Positions 31,248 to 40,868 of a stretch of DNA of 64,000 nt are shown one piece after another (positions within the stretch are counted from its first letter, which is position 1; each line of letters opens with the position of its first letter). The notes beneath the pieces were generated by a model that was not told the DNA's origin, searched no databases, and worked only from the letters and a program-made list of their open reading frames with translations. This DNA is from Citrobacter amalonaticus (lineage in GTDB: Bacteria > Pseudomonadota > Gammaproteobacteria > Enterobacterales > Enterobacteriaceae), in the NCBI RefSeq assembly GCF_018252635.1, contig NZ_JAGTXM010000004.1, forward strand, positions 372,001-436,000. The letters are read 5' to 3'. A program made the position numbers and the translations under genes.

Positions 31248-32591
31248 ATGGCGAACACCATCACGGCAGATGAGATTCGGGAACACTTTTCGCAGGCAAT
31301 GTCAGCAATGTACCAGCAGGAAGTTCCGCAGTACGGCACGTTGCTGGAACTTGTGGCTGATGTGAATCTGGCAGTCCTCGAGAATAACCCTACGCTGCAT
31401 GAAAAACTGGCCAACGCAGATGAACTGGCACGCCTTAACGTAGAGCGCCACGGCGCAATTCGTGTCGGTACGGCAGACGAACTGTCCACACTGCGACGTA
31501 TGTTTGCGATCATGGGGATGTTTCCGGTCAGCTATTACGATCTCTCTCAGGCCGGGGTGCCGGTACACTCAACGGCATTTCGCCCCATTGACGACGCTTC
31601 ACTGTCACGAAATCCATTTCGCGTTTTTACCTCGTTGCTGCGTCTTGAACTGATTGAAAACGCATCGCTCCGCCAGCGCGCGGCGGAGATCCTCGCTCAG
31701 CGCGATATTTTTACGCCACGCTGTCGTGAACTGCTCGACGTCTGGGAGCAGCAGAACGGATTTAACGCGGTACAGGCACGCGAGTTTGTGAAAGAAGCGC
31801 TGGAGACCTTCCGCTGGCATCGCCATGCCACGGTGGATGAACAAACGTATCATGCGTTGCATAACGAACATCGCCTGATCGCCGATGTGGTCTGTTTCCC
31901 GGGCTGTCATATAAATCATTTGACGCCCAGAACGCTGGATATTGACCGGGTGCAGTCGATGATGCCGGAGTGCGGTATTGAACCGAAAATCCTTATCGAA
32001 GGTCCGCCGCGTCGCGATGTGCCGATTTTGCTGCGCCAGACCAGCTTCAAAGCGCTGGAGGAACCGGTACTGTTTGCGGGTGAAATGCAGGGGACCCACA
32101 CGGCCCGTTTCGGTGAAATCGAACAACGCGGCGTGGCGCTGACGATAAAAGGACGTCAGTTATACGATGAATTATTGCACAAGGCCGGTACGGGTAAAGA
32201 TAACCTGACGCACCAACTGCATCTACAGGAAGTGTTTAACGCGTTCCCGGACAGTGAGTTCCTGTTGCGCCAGCAGGGACTGGCCTGGTTTCGCTATCGC
32301 CTGACGCCGTCAGGCGAAGCGCACCGCAAGGCGATTCATCCTGGTGACGATCCGCAACCACACATTGAACGCGGTTGGGTGCAGGCGCAGCCCATCACTT
32401 ATGAAGACTTCCTGCCGGTCAGCGCGGCGGGGATTTTCCAGTCGAATTTGGGTAACGAAACGCAGGCGCGCAGTCATGGCAATGCCAGCCGAGAGGCCTT
32501 TGAACAGGCGCTGGGGTGTCCGGTGTTCGACGAGTTTGTGTTGTATCAGGAAGCGGAGGAACGCAGCAAACGGCGTTGCGGCCTGCTTTAA
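31248..32591 (+). CDS. hglS: YdcJ/HglS family 2-oxoadipate dioxygenase/decarboxylase (DUF1338)
   Basis: The start MANTITADEIREHF gives 447 residues, equal to E. coli YdcJ; an upstream frame start at 31197 is not conserved. DUF1338 proteins (HglS) are Fe(II) enzymes that turn 2-oxoadipate into D-2-hydroxyglutarate in lysine breakdown. The likely metal ligands are visible: His68 (VERHGAIRVG), a histidine in CHINHLTPRTLD and Glu in ARFGEIEQRG. In E. coli it sits between ydcI and opgD; here pcaHG and the pyrophosphatase intervene. Activity in enterobacteria is inferred from the family. Confidence 0.92.
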   Translation: MANTITADEIREHFSQAMSAMYQQEVPQYGTLLELVADVNLAVLENNPTLHEKLANADELARLNVERHGAIRVGTADELSTLRRMFAIMGMFPVSYYDLSQAGVPVHSTAFRPIDDASLSRNPFRVFTSLLRLELIENASLRQRAAEILAQRDIFTPRCRELLDVWEQQNGFNAVQAREFVKEALETFRWHRHATVDEQTYHALHNEHRLIADVVCFPGCHINHLTPRTLDIDRVQSMMPECGIEPKILIEGPPRRDVPILLRQTSFKALEEPVLFAGEMQGTHTARFGEIEQRGVALTIKGRQLYDELLHKAGTGKDNLTHQLHLQEVFNAFPDSEFLLRQQGLAWFRYRLTPSGEAHRKAIHPGDDPQPHIERGWVQAQPITYEDFLPVSAAGIFQSNLGNETQARSHGNASREAFEQALGCPVFDEFVLYQEAEERSKRRCGLL

Positions 32592-32630
32592 TCCAGGTAT
32601 CCTGTAGGGATCTGCGATTAACGGGTAAAT

Positions 32631-34145
32631 ATGGATATGGTCAATCCTGGTATTCCACTGATTGAAACAATACAGGGCCAGTTGATGGGTGTCGTGCAGG
32701 ACAACATCCACCTCTGGCGCGGTATTCCCTACGCCGCGCCACCGACAGGGGAACGACGCTGGCGCGCGCCACAGCCTGTCACGCCCTGGTCAGGGATTCG
32801 GGACGCGAGTACCTTCTCCAGCGCGAGCTGGCAGGACATTGAGTACTGCAAAGAGTTGGGTGGCGGCGATCCCGGTGCATTTTCTGAAGACTGTCTCTAT
32901 CTCAACGTCTGGTCTCCGGCGGAGCGCCAGCAGCCGCTTCCGGTGATGGTCTGGCTGCACGGTGGCGGCTACACCATTGGTGCCGGCAATCTGCCGCCTT
33001 ATGACGGTGTTTCCCTGGCGAAGCGTGACGTGATTGTCGTTACCGTCAATTATCGCCTCGGCCATCTCGGCTTTTTTGCTCATCCTGCGCTGGAAGGCGA
33101 AGAGGGTGAGTGCATCAATAACTTTGCGCTGCTCGACCAGATTGCTGCACTGCGCTGGGTACAGGAAAACATCGCTGCGTTTGGCGGCGATCCGCAAAAC
33201 GTCACGCTGTTTGGTGAATCGGCCGGGGCGCGCAGCGTGCTCTCGCTGTTAGCTTCGCCGCGAGGAAAAGGGCTGTTTCATAAAGCGATTGTCCAGAGCG
33301 GCTACACGTTGCCGGACACGCCTCGTGAAATAGCGCTGGAAAACGGCGTCTCACTGGCCGAACACTTTGGTTTGCAGAATGCGACGGCGGAACAGCTTCG
33401 TGCGATCCCGGCCGAGGCTTTCTGGCCGTTGGGGGCACCGTACAAAATTGCGCCAACCCCTATCTCCGGCGATGCGGTGCTGCCAGAGCCAATGCTGGAG
33501 GTCTTCTTCGCCGCCAGACAGCATCCGATGCCCCTCATGATTGGTTCTAACAGCGATGAAGCCAGCGTGATGGCGGTTTTCGGCGTCGATCTTGCCGGAC
33601 AGATTCAGAAACTACGCCGTGAACGCAGGCTGGGACTCGGCCTGATTAAGCTGCTGTATCCGGGCGTCAAGGGCGATGAAGAGCTGGGGCGGCAGGTGTG
33701 TCGGGATATGGCGTTTACAGCCCTGGGTTATGTGGTGATGCAGGCGCAACAGCGGGCTGGCGAACCGTGCTGGCGCTACTGGTTTGATTACGTTGCGGAA
33801 TCGGAACATCACACTTACGCCAATGGCGCATGGCATGGCAACGAAGTGCCGTATGTATTTAATACCTTAACGCTCGCGGAACCTTCACGAAATTACGTGA
33901 ACGAAAACGATCTCGCCTTTGCCGCCCACGTCGCGGATTACTGGGTCAACTTTGCCCGTCATGCCAGTCGGACCTGCGATGTTCTTCATGGCCCTGTGCG
34001 CTGGCCTGCCTGCATTCGGGGACGTGACCGGTTGTTACGCATTGGACTGAATAAGTTTGCCGGATTTAAGGTTGAGAATCGGTTTATGCGGGCGCGGCTT
34101 TCGCTCTTTAAACGGGTGATGACCCAGCACGTCAGTCTCGACTAG
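32631..34145 (+). CDS. Type B carboxylesterase (alpha/beta hydrolase)
   Basis: The 504 residues have the type B carboxylesterase hallmarks: oxyanion-hole HGGG (110-113), the EDCLYLNVW signature near 86-94, and the nucleophile Ser197 in GESAG. A later Glu/Asp and His complete the triad (GSNSDEASV and WHGNEVPYVF regions). There is no signal peptide, so it should be cytoplasmic, like p-nitrobenzyl esterases. It starts 39 bases after ydcJ on the same strand and may be cotranscribed. E. coli K-12 has no gene here. The natural ester is unknown. Confidence 0.88.
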   Translation: MDMVNPGIPLIETIQGQLMGVVQDNIHLWRGIPYAAPPTGERRWRAPQPVTPWSGIRDASTFSSASWQDIEYCKELGGGDPGAFSEDCLYLNVWSPAERQQPLPVMVWLHGGGYTIGAGNLPPYDGVSLAKRDVIVVTVNYRLGHLGFFAHPALEGEEGECINNFALLDQIAALRWVQENIAAFGGDPQNVTLFGESAGARSVLSLLASPRGKGLFHKAIVQSGYTLPDTPREIALENGVSLAEHFGLQNATAEQLRAIPAEAFWPLGAPYKIAPTPISGDAVLPEPMLEVFFAARQHPMPLMIGSNSDEASVMAVFGVDLAGQIQKLRRERRLGLGLIKLLYPGVKGDEELGRQVCRDMAFTALGYVVMQAQQRAGEPCWRYWFDYVAESEHHTYANGAWHGNEVPYVFNTLTLAEPSRNYVNENDLAFAAHVADYWVNFARHASRTCDVLHGPVRWPACIRGRDRLLRIGLNKFAGFKVENRFMRARLSLFKRVMTQHVSLD

Positions 34146-34365
34146 CTTTGCAAAAGTTGAAAGTTTGTGCGGGAAAATTTACGTGGGAATCAGTCTCTTC
34201 TCATCGACACTGATTATTTTCAATTTTGTTCAGATAATCAGCGTCCAACAATTGGATTTCTAATGAATTTTGTCTAGAGTGAGCGGTCAGAATTATGCAT
34301 CCTCTTGCCGCTGTCGAGCGCCAGCGCGGGACCCAACACATGACCAGAAGGATTTACTTTCAGGT

Positions 34366-36021
34366 ATGAATCGCAGACGATTTATTAAAGGTTCAATGGC
34401 AATGGCCGCCGTGTGCGGTACCAGCGGTATTGCTTCACTTTTCAGCCGTGCGGCTTATGCGGCGGAATCCGACATTGCGGATGGACAAACCGTTCGCTTT
34501 GATTTTTCCGTACTGCAATCGATGGCGCACGATCTCGCGCAAAAACCGTGGGGCGGTGCGCCGCGCGCGTTGCCCAATACGCTGGCGAATCTGACGCCGC
34601 AGGCCTACAACAGCATTCAGTATGATGCCGCGCAATCGCTGTGGAACAACGTCGAAGGCCGTCAGCTGGACGCGCAGTTCTTCCATGTCGGGATGGGCTT
34701 CCGTCGTCGCGTGCGCATGTTCTCCGTCGATTCCAGCACCCATCTGGCGCGTGAGATCCACTTCCGTCCGGAACTGTTTAAGTACAATGATGCCGGTGTT
34801 GATACCAGACAACTGGAAGGGCAAACCGATCTCGGTTTCGCCGGTTTTCGTGTCTTCAAAGCGCCTGAACTGGCGCGTCGCGACGTAGTGTCCTTCCTCG
34901 GCGCGAGTTATTTTCGCGCGGTTGATGATACCTATCAGTACGGGCTCTCTGCGCGCGGTCTGGCGATCGACACCTATACAGACACCAAAGAAGAGTTCCC
35001 GGATTTCACTGCCTTCTGGTTCGATACGGTCAAACCCGGTGCAACCACCTTTACCGTGTACGCGCTGCTGGATAGCCCGAGCATCACTGGCGCCTATAAG
35101 TTCGTGATTCACTGCGAGAAGAGCCAGGTGATCATGGACGTTGAAAACCGTCTGTATGCCCGCAAAGACATCAAACAGTTGGGCATCGCGCCGATGACCA
35201 GTATGTTCAGCTGCGGCAACAACGAACGCCGCATGTGCGATACTATTCACCCGCAAATCCATGACTCCGATCGTCTGGCAATGTGGCGAGGCAACGGCGA
35301 GTGGATTTGCCGCCCGCTGAATAACCCGCAGAAGTTGCAATTTAACGCCTATACCGATAACAACCCGAAAGGGTTTGGCCTGCTGCAACTGGATCGCGAT
35401 TTCACCCACTATCAGGACATTATGGGCTGGTACAACAAACGTCCAAGCCTGTGGGTTGAACCACGCAACAAGTGGGGCAAAGGCACCATTGGCCTGATGG
35501 AGATCCCGACAACCGGCGAAACGCTGGATAACGTGGTCTGCTTCTGGCAGCCGGAAAAAGCCATCGAAGCGGGGGATGAGCTGGAATACAAATACCGTCT
35601 GTACTGGAGCGCGCAACCGCCAGTCCGTTCGCCACTCGCGCGCGTGATGGCCACGCGTACCGGTATGGGCGGGTTCCCGGAAGGCTGGGCACCGGGCGAG
35701 CACTATCCGGAAAAATGGGCTCGGCGTTTTGCTGTCGACTTCGTCGGCGGCGATCTGAAAGCGGCCGCGCCGAAAGGCATTGAACCGGTGATTACATTGT
35801 CCAGCGGGGAAGCGAAGCAGATTGAGATCCTCTACGTTGAGCCATTTGACGGTTACCGCATCCAGTTCGACTGGTATCCCACGTCCGATTCGACCGAACC
35901 AGTGGACATGCGCATGTTCCTGCGCTGCCAGGGGGAGGCGATCAGTGAAACCTGGCTGTATCAGTATTTCCCGCCGGCACCGGATAAACGCACCTATGTC
36001 GACGATCGCGTGATGCGTTAA
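34366..36021 (+). CDS. opgD: Periplasmic glucan biosynthesis protein OpgD
   Basis: OpgD (MdoD) shapes the backbone of osmoregulated periplasmic glucans. The start [16 protein letters not shown] gives 551 residues, as in E. coli, and provides a twin-arginine export signal (RRRFIKG) ending near AAYAAES. An in-frame start 32 codons upstream would bury the Tat signal. The MdoG-domain body is closely conserved ([20 protein letters not shown]). Confidence 0.96.
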   Translation: MNRRRFIKGSMAMAAVCGTSGIASLFSRAAYAAESDIADGQTVRFDFSVLQSMAHDLAQKPWGGAPRALPNTLANLTPQAYNSIQYDAAQSLWNNVEGRQLDAQFFHVGMGFRRRVRMFSVDSSTHLAREIHFRPELFKYNDAGVDTRQLEGQTDLGFAGFRVFKAPELARRDVVSFLGASYFRAVDDTYQYGLSARGLAIDTYTDTKEEFPDFTAFWFDTVKPGATTFTVYALLDSPSITGAYKFVIHCEKSQVIMDVENRLYARKDIKQLGIAPMTSMFSCGNNERRMCDTIHPQIHDSDRLAMWRGNGEWICRPLNNPQKLQFNAYTDNNPKGFGLLQLDRDFTHYQDIMGWYNKRPSLWVEPRNKWGKGTIGLMEIPTTGETLDNVVCFWQPEKAIEAGDELEYKYRLYWSAQPPVRSPLARVMATRTGMGGFPEGWAPGEHYPEKWARRFAVDFVGGDLKAAAPKGIEPVITLSSGEAKQIEILYVEPFDGYRIQFDWYPTSDSTEPVDMRMFLRCQGEAISETWLYQYFPPAPDKRTYVDDRVMR

Positions 36022-36030
36022 TCTGCGCCA

Positions 36031-36055
36031 ACGCCCTTCGTCATGCGAAGGGCGT
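36031..36055 (+). terminator. Hairpin after opgD
   Basis: A perfect 10-bp stem (ACGCCCTTCG and CGAAGGGCGT) lies ten bases past the opgD stop, with no strong T tract. It is a candidate terminator or 3' stabiliser. Confidence 0.5.
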
Positions 36056-36187
36056 CAACTGTCAGGCACGCGAAATATCTGTTCAGGAATTAAACACGAT
36101 CCTGTTCGCATTTTTCCCTAAGTCAAATAGGTAAGCTGAAGATGTGTATTTCTTATACACATGGTTTATCACTAACAGGGAGAGCGT

Positions 36188-36412
36188 ATGTTTCCAGAAT
36201 ACAGAGATCTGATTTCCCGACTGAAATCCGAGAATCCTCGCTTTTTGTCTCTTTTCGAAAAGCACAACAACCTTGATCATGAAATTGCCAGGCTGGAAGG
36301 TTCCGATGGTCGGGGATACAATCTCGAAGTTGTTCGTCTGAAAAAACAGAAACTTCAGCTGAAGGACGATATGCTCAAAATACTGCAGAAAGAAAGTGTT
36401 GACGCGGGATAA
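36188..36412 (+). CDS. ydcH: YdcH, DUF465 small protein
   Basis: This 74-residue protein is one antiparallel helical DUF465 domain (MFPEYRDLISRLKSENPRF, then HDEIARLE-type spacing as DHEIARLEG, and LKKQKLQLKDDM). Function is unknown in E. coli. It has no signal or membrane segment and follows AGGGAGAG. It is monocistronic with a strong terminator. Downstream synteny breaks: rimL would follow in E. coli, but the sgc operon lies between. Confidence 0.94.
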   Translation: MFPEYRDLISRLKSENPRFLSLFEKHNNLDHEIARLEGSDGRGYNLEVVRLKKQKLQLKDDMLKILQKESVDAG

Positions 36413-36423
36413 TCCGCGTTTCT

Positions 36424-36450
36424 AAGCCGCCAGACCTGGCGGCTTTTTTG
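36424..36450 (+). terminator. ydcH intrinsic terminator
   Basis: AAGCCGCCAG-ac-CTGGCGGCTT followed by TTTT is a strong intrinsic terminator twelve bases after the ydcH stop. Confidence 0.88.
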
Positions 36451-36460
36451 TGTCGGTTAC

Positions 36461-37237
36461 TCAGCGATGCGGCAAAACCAGCTGGCATCCCGCGAGCGTG
36501 TATCGCTGAACAATATCATCCGCTAGCGCGCTGTCGCTGATAATCGTTTTAATGCAAGAAAGCGTGGCGACGGCATGGGGTTCCACTGCATCAAACTTCG
36601 AATGATCGGCCATCAGTATCACGTCTCGTGAACGCTGGATAATCCGCGTTTTCACGCCGACTTCGAACAGGGTGGCGTTGGTGATCCCCGTTGCCAGCGA
36701 CAGCGCATCGCAGGAGATAAAAGCCCGTTCCACCGAAAACGCATTGATCATCTCCAGCGCCAGGCTCTCACCCACCGAAAAGTAACCCGGACGAATAAGC
36801 CCGCCGATAATGTAGCTTTCGACGTGCGGAAAACTGCCCAGTTCATTGGCGATTTTGATGTCGTTACAGATGACTTTCACTCGCGCATCGGCCAGACATT
36901 TTGCCAGTTCCAGGCAGGTTGAACCGGAATCGAGAAAGAAGCAGTCGCCGTCTTTGATCATTGTGCGGGCAAGCGCGGCAATCTCTTTTTTTGCCTCCGC
37001 CTGCAGCGTCCGCTTGACGTCGAAAACATACTCTTTGTCATCCATGCTGTCGTCAAAATCCAGACTGCCGTGGCCGCGAATCATGCCGGGATACTGACTG
37101 GCGATATACTGGAAATCGCGGCGGACGGTAGCCTCCGCATATCCAAACAGTTCCATGGCCTGTTGGGTGGAGAGATGACGATGCTGCCACAGATAGCGCA
37201 GCATCTGTTTGATACGATCAGGGCGCTGTTGACTCAT
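36461..37237 (-). CDS. sgcR: SgcR, DeoR-family regulator of the sgc operon
   Basis: This 258-residue DeoR-type repressor has an N-terminal helix-turn-helix (LSTQQAMELFGYAEATVRRDF) and a C-terminal sugar-phosphate sensing domain (FLDSGSTCLELAKCL, ADHSKFDAVEP). It is the last gene of an operon whose order matches E. coli sgcXBCQAER exactly. The likely effector is a phosphorylated product of the SgcABC transporter; the sugar is unknown. Confidence 0.9.
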   Translation of the reverse strand: MSQQRPDRIKQMLRYLWQHRHLSTQQAMELFGYAEATVRRDFQYIASQYPGMIRGHGSLDFDDSMDDKEYVFDVKRTLQAEAKKEIAALARTMIKDGDCFFLDSGSTCLELAKCLADARVKVICNDIKIANELGSFPHVESYIIGGLIRPGYFSVGESLALEMINAFSVERAFISCDALSLATGITNATLFEVGVKTRIIQRSRDVILMADHSKFDAVEPHAVATLSCIKTIISDSALADDIVQRYTLAGCQLVLPHR

Positions 37238-37252
37238 CGAAGCAATCTCCTC

Positions 37253-37885
37253 TTACAATCCAGCAAACCGGGATAACGTGGCATGATAATTCGCTGTTGA
37301 GAACAGGGCGCGACCGACGACAAGATGCTGTGCGCCCGCGGCCGCCAGGTGTTGTGCGGCAGAAAGCGTAATACCGCCATCGGCCCAGCACGCGGCGTGC
37401 GGAAAAAACTCGCGAACACGGCGGACCTTCTCACACAGGGCGGGAATGAACTGTTGACCCACTCCGTCGGGTTCGCTGGTCATCACCATCAGCGCATCCA
37501 GGTGTGGAGCCAGATAACGATACCCGTCAATCGGCGTGGCTGGATTCACCGCCAGCCCGGCTTTTGCGCCGATTTCGCGAATTTCTGCAAGTGTTTCAGA
37601 CGGATATGCCAGCGCTTCCGCATGAACAAATATCCACGCTGGTTTGATCTCAGCCAGGACCGGAAACCAACCCTGCGGGCGGGCAATCATAAAATGAAAC
37701 GAGAGGGGATGCGCCGTCCGTCGGGCGACAGCCTGCACGGTCTTGAGGCCAAAGGTGATGTTGTTAATAAAACTGCTGTCTTCGATATCCAGATGCAGCG
37801 ATCCGATATCGGCATCGGCCAACGCGGTCAGCGTCGTCCCGTAGTGCAGTGGATCTGCCGACGCGAGTGAAGGGTGAAGAATCAT
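37253..37885 (-). CDS. sgcE: SgcE, ribulose-phosphate 3-epimerase family
   Basis: The start ATG at 37885 lies five bases after GGAGG and gives 210 residues, the E. coli SgcE length; an adjacent ATG at 37888 is too close to the ribosome site. The TIM-barrel pentose-phosphate 3-epimerase signatures are visible (HLDIEDSSFINNITFG, MVMTSEPDG, WADGGITL). It probably epimerises a pentulose or hexulose phosphate made in this pathway. Confidence 0.9.
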   Translation of the reverse strand: MILHPSLASADPLHYGTTLTALADADIGSLHLDIEDSSFINNITFGLKTVQAVARRTAHPLSFHFMIARPQGWFPVLAEIKPAWIFVHAEALAYPSETLAEIREIGAKAGLAVNPATPIDGYRYLAPHLDALMVMTSEPDGVGQQFIPALCEKVRRVREFFPHAACWADGGITLSAAQHLAAAGAQHLVVGRALFSTANYHATLSRFAGL

Positions 37886-37896
37886 CATCGCCTCCG

Positions 37897-38328
37897 TCAA
37901 CCGGATACCTGTGCGAACAGCGCGGCGTCAGTTTGCGCGCGCCGGACCGCCGCGAGCCTTTCGGGTGAATCAATGAACTGGCTGATGCGCTGGATGGTAA
38001 GGATATGCGCATCAGCATCCGTCGCGCTGGCGCACAACAACAACCAGACCGGGTCACACTCCTCATGCCCAAAAACGACGGGCGTTTTTAACGTCGTAAT
38101 GCTTATCTGATTACAGTTAGCGCCTTGTTCGGGGCGCGCATGCGGCAAGGCGATGCCGGGGGCAATTAAATAGTACGGTCCCCAGTTCAGGGTGTTGTCG
38201 ATAATGCCGTCCACGTATCCCGGTTGCGCAGCGCCAAAGGTAATCAGCGGGCGAGCGGCGATCTCGACGGCCTGGCGCCAGTCTTTGGCCTCGCGCTGCG
38301 CCTGCACCCACTTAACATCGTTTATCAT
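37897..38328 (-). CDS. sgcA: SgcA, PTS EIIA component
   Basis: This 143-residue EIIA of the fructose/mannitol fold has the phosphorylated His63 in GIALPHARPE. It would pass phosphate from HPr to SgcB. Length and operon position match E. coli SgcA. It lies between sgcQ (117-base gap upstream) and sgcE (11-base gap downstream). Confidence 0.9.
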   Translation of the reverse strand: MINDVKWVQAQREAKDWRQAVEIAARPLITFGAAQPGYVDGIIDNTLNWGPYYLIAPGIALPHARPEQGANCNQISITTLKTPVVFGHEECDPVWLLLCASATDADAHILTIQRISQFIDSPERLAAVRRAQTDAALFAQVSG

Positions 38329-38445
38329 CAGTCGTTGACTCCTTACCGGTTAGCGTTACTCTGATAGCGATCCCCGTCGAAACTTTTGACGAAGGCGGCA
38401 GGGATCGCTGTTCTGTCGGGGGTAAGCGCTCTGCTTATCCCCTTT

Positions 38446-39252
38446 TTATTGCCGTATGTGATGCACTTTTTCCATAAAGCGACTGACCCGCGCCTGATCG
38501 ACAAAATTGGCGAATACGCCGTCCTTTTTAAAGGTGGTGGCCGTTACGCAACCATCGGCGATGCTAAGTTGCTCCTCGACGTTTTCCAGACACACGCCGG
38601 TATTCGCCAGTACCACGGTATCAGGCACGGTTTCTTTGACCCGCTTTAGCAGCGCACTGTCGGTGCGTGCGCCCGCTGTCAGACCAGAGACGCAGAGGGC
38701 GTCCGGATGGTTGTTAAAGACAGTGGATTTGGCAATGGAGCAAATATCGCGATTGCTCAGATACACCGCCGCTTCGGGGACAATGTTGAACAGGGTTTTG
38801 ACCTCGCCCGCGCCGATGCGGTGCTGATGACGAATGGTCTCGCCGACGTTGGTATCCCAGACCCCGAAGTCGCTGGCGTAGGCGCCGGTAAAAATCTCGC
38901 GAATGAATTTTGCGCCCGTCGCCATCGCCAGATCGAACGACGCCACCGGATCCCACAACACATTGACGCCAAACGGAATGCGGATTTCGCCCATCAACTG
39001 CCCAATCACTCTCGCCATTGCCGCGGTGGTTTCCGGGCGAACCTTCGTGAGATAGGGAAGACTAAACTCGTTGGAAAACATCACGGCATCCACGCCGCCA
39101 TTCTGTAGCGCCAGCAGATCGTCCCGGGCGCGGTCGATCACCCAGTTCATCCCTTTCTGCGCATCAAAGCTCGGGTCGCCGGGCAATGCGCGCAAATGAC
39201 ACATGGCAATGACGGCTTTTTCCGTTCCAATAACTTCTTTCAGCCAACTCAT
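38446..39252 (-). CDS. sgcQ: SgcQ, BtpA-family TIM-barrel protein
   Basis: The 268 residues match the BtpA/SgcQ family, TIM barrels named for a photosystem I biogenesis factor but in enterobacteria linked to sugar operons. Features seen are AVIAMCHLRALPGDPSFD at the start, VDAVMFSNEFSLPY and the C-terminal VVLANTGVCLENVEEQL. Its reaction is unknown. It follows sgcC by 11 bases. Confidence 0.9.
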   Translation of the reverse strand: MSWLKEVIGTEKAVIAMCHLRALPGDPSFDAQKGMNWVIDRARDDLLALQNGGVDAVMFSNEFSLPYLTKVRPETTAAMARVIGQLMGEIRIPFGVNVLWDPVASFDLAMATGAKFIREIFTGAYASDFGVWDTNVGETIRHQHRIGAGEVKTLFNIVPEAAVYLSNRDICSIAKSTVFNNHPDALCVSGLTAGARTDSALLKRVKETVPDTVVLANTGVCLENVEEQLSIADGCVTATTFKKDGVFANFVDQARVSRFMEKVHHIRQ

Positions 39253-39263
39253 GAAGGTACTCC

Positions 39264-40577
39264 TTATTCCGATAGTTCACGTTTACGTAAGAACAGCACG
39301 ACGCTGGCGACGAGACCCACCGCCACAACGACGCCAATGATGCCAAGCGACATCAGTTCCGAGATCGACCAGCCAAACATGTTGCCCACGGACAGCGCGG
39401 AGATTTGCGCATTTTCACTGGCAAAACTGAAGCCGCCCTTAAGCGCCATGTCGGTGAAGTACGGGGCAAACTGCGTGGCGATCAACAGGACGGTAATCAT
39501 GACAATCACGCCGCTGATTAAGGTACGAATCAGGTCGCCGCGATGGATCACCGTCGCCATACAGATAAAGAACGGCGCGACGGGCAGGTCGGCAAGCGGC
39601 AGCACGTTATTGCCGGGTAAGATGCTGGCCAGAATCAACATGATAGGGATCAGCAGCAGGCCAACGGCGATAGTGGTGGGGTGACCCAGCGTGACGGCGG
39701 TATCCAGACCGATATACACCTCGCGCCCCTTGAAATGCTTCTGGAAAAATTTGCGGGCGCCGTCGGAGATGGGGAGTAACCCTTCAACAATCAGGCGGAT
39801 CATGCGCGGGAACAGCACCATAATTGCCGCAACGGTGATCATCAGACTGGCGCAGCCTTTAAAGCCTTCACCCGCTGCGAGACCAAAGATCAGGCCGAGC
39901 ACCACGCCGATAATGACCGGGTCGCCGACCATACCGTAGCGTTTCTGGATCTCCTGGGCATCGATGTTGCGCCCCTTCATGAACGGGATTTTTTCGTAGA
40001 CAGCATCCAGCAGAACGAACAGCGGTACGGAGCTGGAACCATATCCTTGCGGTATCGAGATCCCCTCCAGACCGACGATGCTCTGCACGCGTTTTGCCGT
40101 CCAGTCGGCCATTTTTAACGACAGCGCCGCGTGGCAAATGGCCCCCAGCACGCCATAAATCAGGCTGCCAGTCATCAACTGGACCACGGTGCCGGTAATG
40201 GCGTAGTGCCAGTAGTTATAGATATCGACGTTCATGGTTTTGGTCAGACGGGTGATCAGCATTGCGACGTTGAGCAGAAAAATGATGGGGATAATCATTG
40301 CGCCAATGGCGGTGGCGTACCCGACGCCAGAGGCTGGCCCTGCGCCAACGTCAAATACATGCAGAGTCAGACCGAAGCGTTCAATCATCACTTTGATGGG
40401 CGGGCTGAGGCTGTCGATCGCCATCACGATGACCAGCCCCATTCCGACAAAACCAATCCCTACCGTCACCCCGGCCTTAATCGCCTGCAGCCAGGGAATA
40501 CGGAAGATCAATCCAATCACAATCATGATGATGGGGACAAAGACAGTACCGCCGAGAGACAGGATGTAGTCAAACAT
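39264..40577 (-). CDS. sgcC: SgcC, PTS EIIC permease (galactitol type)
   Basis: This 437-residue integral membrane permease matches the galactitol-family EIIC, with many hydrophobic segments and the internal region SIPQGYGSSSVPLFVLLDAVYEKIPF. It would import and phosphorylate an unidentified sugar together with SgcA and SgcB. The length equals E. coli SgcC. Confidence 0.92.
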   Translation of the reverse strand: MFDYILSLGGTVFVPIIMIVIGLIFRIPWLQAIKAGVTVGIGFVGMGLVIVMAIDSLSPPIKVMIERFGLTLHVFDVGAGPASGVGYATAIGAMIIPIIFLLNVAMLITRLTKTMNVDIYNYWHYAITGTVVQLMTGSLIYGVLGAICHAALSLKMADWTAKRVQSIVGLEGISIPQGYGSSSVPLFVLLDAVYEKIPFMKGRNIDAQEIQKRYGMVGDPVIIGVVLGLIFGLAAGEGFKGCASLMITVAAIMVLFPRMIRLIVEGLLPISDGARKFFQKHFKGREVYIGLDTAVTLGHPTTIAVGLLLIPIMLILASILPGNNVLPLADLPVAPFFICMATVIHRGDLIRTLISGVIVMITVLLIATQFAPYFTDMALKGGFSFASENAQISALSVGNMFGWSISELMSLGIIGVVVAVGLVASVVLFLRKRELSE

Positions 40578-40589
40578 AGTGCCTCCTTG

Positions 40590-40868
40590 TTATTGCGTTA
40601 ACAGTGCCTTGATTTCTTGTTTTAAGGCGTCGTCGTTAATTCCCGTTAGCAGGGCGGCGCCGTTTAACGTGGGAACGCCGTAATCGCTGTTGGTGCGCAT
40701 GGAGGTCACAATCAGGTCCATGCCGTTACAGTTCAGCGGGATCTCATTGAGACAGCACTGGGCGGTGCTTGCCGCAATGCCTTGCTCGGCAAGGAACTCC
40801 TGCAACTTGTGCGCGATCATGGTTGACGTCGACATGCCAGTACCGCATGCCACAAGGATCTTTTTCAT
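40590..40868 (-). CDS. sgcB: SgcB, PTS EIIB component
   Basis: This 92-residue EIIB of the galactitol/lactose group has the phosphorylated Cys8 in ILVACGTGMSTST. It accepts phosphate from SgcA and gives it to the sugar at SgcC. Its start overlaps the sgcX stop (ATGA), so the two are translationally coupled. Confidence 0.92.
   Translation of the reverse strand: MKKILVACGTGMSTSTMIAHKLQEFLAEQGIAASTAQCCLNEIPLNCNGMDLIVTSMRTNSDYGVPTLNGAALLTGINDDALKQEIKALLTQ

Noticed and set aside
34435-35703. A 422-codon open frame on the minus strand inside opgD
   Set aside because: It lies wholly antisense to the well-conserved opgD, has no family features and is a by-product of GC-rich codon use.
38386-38649. 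A plus-strand frame with a hydrophobic start in the sgcQ-sgcA gap
   Set aside because: Most of it is antisense to sgcQ, it has no ribosome site, and the hydrophobic stretch is only about 20 residues.
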